From Streptomyces sp. XY006 (lineage in GTDB: Bacteria > Actinomycetota > Actinomycetes > Streptomycetales > Streptomycetaceae), in assembly GCF_002237655.1 (NCBI RefSeq), contig NZ_NOKT01000004.1, positions 186,001 through 250,000 on the forward strand: DNA of 64,000 bases, given 5' to 3'. The position numbers and the translations under genes are program-made. Below the pieces are notes generated by a model that had not been told where the DNA came from, did no database searches, and saw only the letters and a program-made list of their open reading frames with translations. Positions 61,836 through 64,000 of this stretch are shown piece by piece; the stretch's first letter is position 1, and every line of letters begins with the position of its first letter.

Positions 61836-63854
61836 ATGACGGCCGAGCTGGTGCGGGGGCAGAACCACCCGCTCTCCCAGGCCCGTCTCGAGATCCGGAT
61901 CTCGGCCGGCACGCCGATCGTGGCCGCGGCTGCGCTCAGCGACGAGAACGGCCGGATCCACGGCGTGGAGTGGGTCGCCCACCCGGGCGCGCCCACCCAG
62001 CCGGGTCTCGAGGTCTCCCGGCAGGCCGCCGCGGACCACCGCCTCGCGGTGGACCTGGACGCCGTGGCCGAGACCGTCCACCGGGTCGGTGTGCTGCTCG
62101 CCCTGCCCACCGGCGGGACGGGCCCGGTCCGCTTCGGCTCCGTGGCCGCCCCGTTCGTCGCCGTCACCGGCCTCGACGGCGCCGAGATCGCCAGCTACAC
62201 CATCCACGGCCTGGACGCGGAGTCGGCCGTCGTCGCCCTGGAGCTCTACCGCCGGCAGGGCGCCTGGAAGGTGCGCGCCGTCGGCCAGGGCTACGCGGGC
62301 GGCCTCGCCGAACTCCTCACCGACCAGGGCCTGCCGCAGGCCCAGCAGCTCGCGGGCAGCATCAACGAGGCGGTGGCCCACGGGCTGGCCCGCTCGGTGC
62401 AGGCGCCCCCGCCGCGCACGGCCGACGGCGACCGCTCCCGGCAGGCGGCGGCCCCGGCCCTCGGCCCGGACCAGGCCGGCGCCGCGCCCCAGCCCGGACC
62501 GGTCCCTCCGGTGTCCCCGTACGGCGGCCAGACCTCCGGCGGGCCGGGGCAGACGTCCCCGCAGCCGCCGTCCTACCCCGGCGCCACGCCCGACCCGAGC
62601 ACCGTCACCCAGCCGTCCGCCCCCACCGCGGGCGGACCGATCGACTACAGCCACCCGCGCCGCCAGAACGCCGCGCCGCCCCCGCCGCCGCCCACCGCGC
62701 CCCCGGCCGCGCCCGGCCAGCCCGCCCGGCCCGTCGCGGGCGACGCGACCGGCTGGTCCATGGAGGAGCGGCTGTACAACCAGGTGTGGGGCATGTTCGA
62801 GGACCTTGCCCGCACCACGGCCGCCTACCGCAGCGCCGTCGACTTCGCCGAGTCCCGCATGGACAAGGAGCTCGAACAGGTCCTGTCCGACCCGCGCAGC
62901 CGGATCGGCGGGCAGGGCGACGCCGCCCGTGAGGCGGCCCGGGCCCGGCACGCCCAGCTCGTCGACCAGGCGAGGGAAGCCCTCGACCGGGACCTCGCCC
63001 AGCTGCAGGCCGAGGCCGACGTGGTCGAACCGGCCCTGCCGCCGGCGTACGCCCGCTGGGACAACCCCGTGTGGCACGCCTACCGGGTGCCGATGGAGAT
63101 CCCCATGGCCCTGCGCCTGGGCGACCTGCACCTGCCCGAGGCCGAGCGGATCCGCATCCCCATGCTGGTCCGGCTGCCGCTGGAGCGCGGCCTGTGGATC
63201 GACAGCGGTCGCACCGCGTCGTCCGACGGTTCGTTCACCGACGCCCACTCCCTGGGACGTCTCGCGATGGAGACGGCGGTCGCGCACGCGGCCCGGCTGC
63301 TCGCCGTCTATCCGGCGGGCGAGTTCACCGTGCACGTCATCGACCCGGCCGGCTCTGGAGCGCAGCCGCTGGCGCCCCTCGTGCAGACCGGTGTGCTCGC
63401 GGCCCCGCCCGCGCTCGGCGCCGCGGGCGTGACGGACGTGCTGACGCGGCTGACCCAGCGGGTCGACCTGGTGCAGATGGCGGTCCGGGGCGGCGCCGCG
63501 GACGCCCTCCCGCCCGGCTTCGACACCGCCCAGCAGCTGCTGATCGTCAACGACTTCCCGCACGGCTTCGACGACCGGGCCGTGAACCAGCTGCGCTACC
63601 TCGCCGACGAGGGCCCCGCCTTCGGCGTCCATCTGATGATGGTGGCCGACCGTGAGGAGTCCTCCGCGTACGGGCCGCTGCTCGACCCGTTGTGGCGCTC
63701 CCTGCTGCGCCTGACGCCGGTGGCCGACGACCACCTGGCCGACCCGTGGGTCGGCCATGCCTGGACGTACGAGCCGTCGCTCGTGCCGCCCGGCAGCCAG
63801 GTCCTCCAGCAGGTGCTCGCGCAGGTCGCGGCCGCTCGTACCAAGTATGCGTAA
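61836..63854 (+). CDS. Two-part TerD-like protein with C-terminal P-loop-free ATPase-like domain
   Basis: 672-aa protein, ATG 61836. Residues 1-190 are a divergent TerD-like domain (LVRGQNHPLSQARLEIRIS..., FGSVAAPFVAVTGLDGAEIASYTIHGLDAESAVVALELYRR). A Pro/Gln/Gly-rich linker (about 195-300) follows. The C-terminal half (from WSMEERLYNQVWGMFEDLART) has a long helical stretch and then a domain resembling FtsK/HerA-type ATPases in fold (IPMLVRLPLERGLWIDSG, QQLLIVNDFPHGFDDRAVNQLRYLADEGPAFGVHLMMVAD), but I see no Walker A. Such TerD-fusion proteins are common in Streptomyces ter loci. Function unknown. Confidence 0.85.
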   Translation: MTAELVRGQNHPLSQARLEIRISAGTPIVAAAALSDENGRIHGVEWVAHPGAPTQPGLEVSRQAAADHRLAVDLDAVAETVHRVGVLLALPTGGTGPVRFGSVAAPFVAVTGLDGAEIASYTIHGLDAESAVVALELYRRQGAWKVRAVGQGYAGGLAELLTDQGLPQAQQLAGSINEAVAHGLARSVQAPPPRTADGDRSRQAAAPALGPDQAGAAPQPGPVPPVSPYGGQTSGGPGQTSPQPPSYPGATPDPSTVTQPSAPTAGGPIDYSHPRRQNAAPPPPPPTAPPAAPGQPARPVAGDATGWSMEERLYNQVWGMFEDLARTTAAYRSAVDFAESRMDKELEQVLSDPRSRIGGQGDAAREAARARHAQLVDQAREALDRDLAQLQAEADVVEPALPPAYARWDNPVWHAYRVPMEIPMALRLGDLHLPEAERIRIPMLVRLPLERGLWIDSGRTASSDGSFTDAHSLGRLAMETAVAHAARLLAVYPAGEFTVHVIDPAGSGAQPLAPLVQTGVLAAPPALGAAGVTDVLTRLTQRVDLVQMAVRGGAADALPPGFDTAQQLLIVNDFPHGFDDRAVNQLRYLADEGPAFGVHLMMVADREESSAYGPLLDPLWRSLLRLTPVADDHLADPWVGHAWTYEPSLVPPGSQVLQQVLAQVAAARTKYA

Positions 63855-63862
63855 AGCCGTCT

Positions 63863-63887
63863 GACCAGGGTTTTTGGTCTTTCTTTT
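63863..63887 (+). terminator. Rho-independent-like terminator after the TerD-fusion gene
   Basis: GACCA (63863-63867) pairs with TGGTC (63875-63879), followed by TTTCTTTT (63880-63887). A T-tract is rare in this genome, so the signal stands out. Confidence 0.75.
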
Positions 63888-63894
63888 GCCAATC

Positions 63895-63925
63895 GCTTTA
63901 CCTGTTCTTGGTGATTGGGTACTCT
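63895..63925 (+). promoter_or_regulatory. Possible promoter of the next (out of window) gene
   Basis: TTTACC, 17-bp spacer, TACTCT, in a relatively AT-rich stretch immediately before the riboswitch-like sequence. It is the only plausible promoter between the terminator and the leader. Confidence 0.5.
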
Positions 63926-63937
63926 TGTGGGCACGGA

Positions 63938-64000
63938 GGGGAGTACTCCCTGTCTGCTGCGGCGTACCCGTCAATACGGAACAGGTCGGTGAAGGCCGGA
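63938..64000 (+). ncRNA. Probable 5' part of a yybP-ykoY (manganese) riboswitch, cut by the window edge
   Basis: GGGGAGTACTCCC, containing a perfect palindrome (GGGAGTACTCCC at 63939-63950), then CCGTCAATACGG further on. These resemble the conserved GGGGAGUA box and the CGUCA-uACG element of the yybP-ykoY class. In Streptomyces I recall this class upstream of TerC-type manganese exporters; the preceding genes are TerD-family. The second half, with the GAGACCUUUGCC-type element, lies beyond the window, so the call cannot be completed. Confidence 0.55.

Noticed and set aside
61647-63974. 775-codon minus-strand frame opposite the TerD-fusion gene
   Set aside because: Composition is Gly/Arg/Val shadow type, with no RBS and no domain; the plus strand gene is convincing.

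Overview
The window is chromosomal DNA from a high-GC actinomycete, almost certainly a Streptomyces. The protein-coding frames have near-saturated G/C third positions and GTG starts are frequent. Typical Streptomyces families are present: DUF397 with a WhiJ-type regulator, SPW_0924, DUF6343, DUF4184 and PF04672-type methyltransferases. From memory, the order livK - polA - rpsA - coaE - uvrB matches the S. coelicolor region around SCO2008 to SCO1966. I saw no rRNA, tRNA, IS element, prophage, CRISPR or secondary-metabolite cluster. This is core and near-core chromosome.

Layout. 1-5 kb: a branched-chain amino-acid binding lipoprotein (cut by the window edge), a secreted trypsin-like protease, a hotdog thioesterase and a YdeP-type molybdopterin oxidoreductase. 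5-20 kb is a housekeeping block: polA, an octapeptide-repeat protein, a lytic transglycosylase, a DUF3068 membrane protein, hrpB, a methyltransferase without a normal start codon, rpsA, a PAC2 protein and coaE. 20-27 kb: a TPR protein, DUF6343, an acyltransferase, a methyltransferase, DoxX, an S4 RNA-binding protein, an ArsR-MFS-UDG operon. 27-31.5 kb is a small catabolic locus: a GntR/FCD repressor divergent from an NCS1 permease and a racemase-like enzyme, with RidA and a frameshifted gamma-carbonic-anhydrase-like gene converging on it. 31.6-41 kb: expansin, FUSC protein, EEP nuclease, amidohydrolase, DUF899 protein, a 61-aa protein and an ABC exporter. 41-44.5 kb: a WhiJ/AbaA-type developmental regulator set (anti-sigma-like ATPase divergent from XRE + DUF397). 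44.5-50.5 kb: PdxR-like regulator, AhpD, an orphan GltD, DUF1772, DUF2293, a kinase-like protein and a CBS protein. 51-58 kb: CorA, a methyltransferase, pseudouridine catabolism (psuG-psuK), VOC, Ogt and GDPD. 58-64 kb: an MHYT sensor, uvrB, two TerD-family genes and, at the right edge, what looks like the start of a yybP-ykoY (manganese) riboswitch.

The most unusual property is the number of short tandem-repeat arrays, with unit lengths from 7 to about 43 bp. Many lie exactly at the 3' ends of genes, usually between convergent genes, and several contain the stop codon of one or both flanking genes inside a repeat unit (20.8, 30.4, 46.5 and 56.8 kb; 40.9 kb is looser). Others lie just beyond stops (38.5 and 53.4 kb), in divergent promoter regions (5.2, 32.8 and 52.4 kb) or inside reading frames (8.45 kb, 15 units of 24 bp; 25.2 kb, 9-bp units). 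Other points of interest are a frameshift in the gamma-CA gene, an apparent ATC start, a perfect 16-bp palindrome controlling the NCS1 locus, and an enzyme of the hydantoin-racemase fold that keeps only one of its two cysteines.
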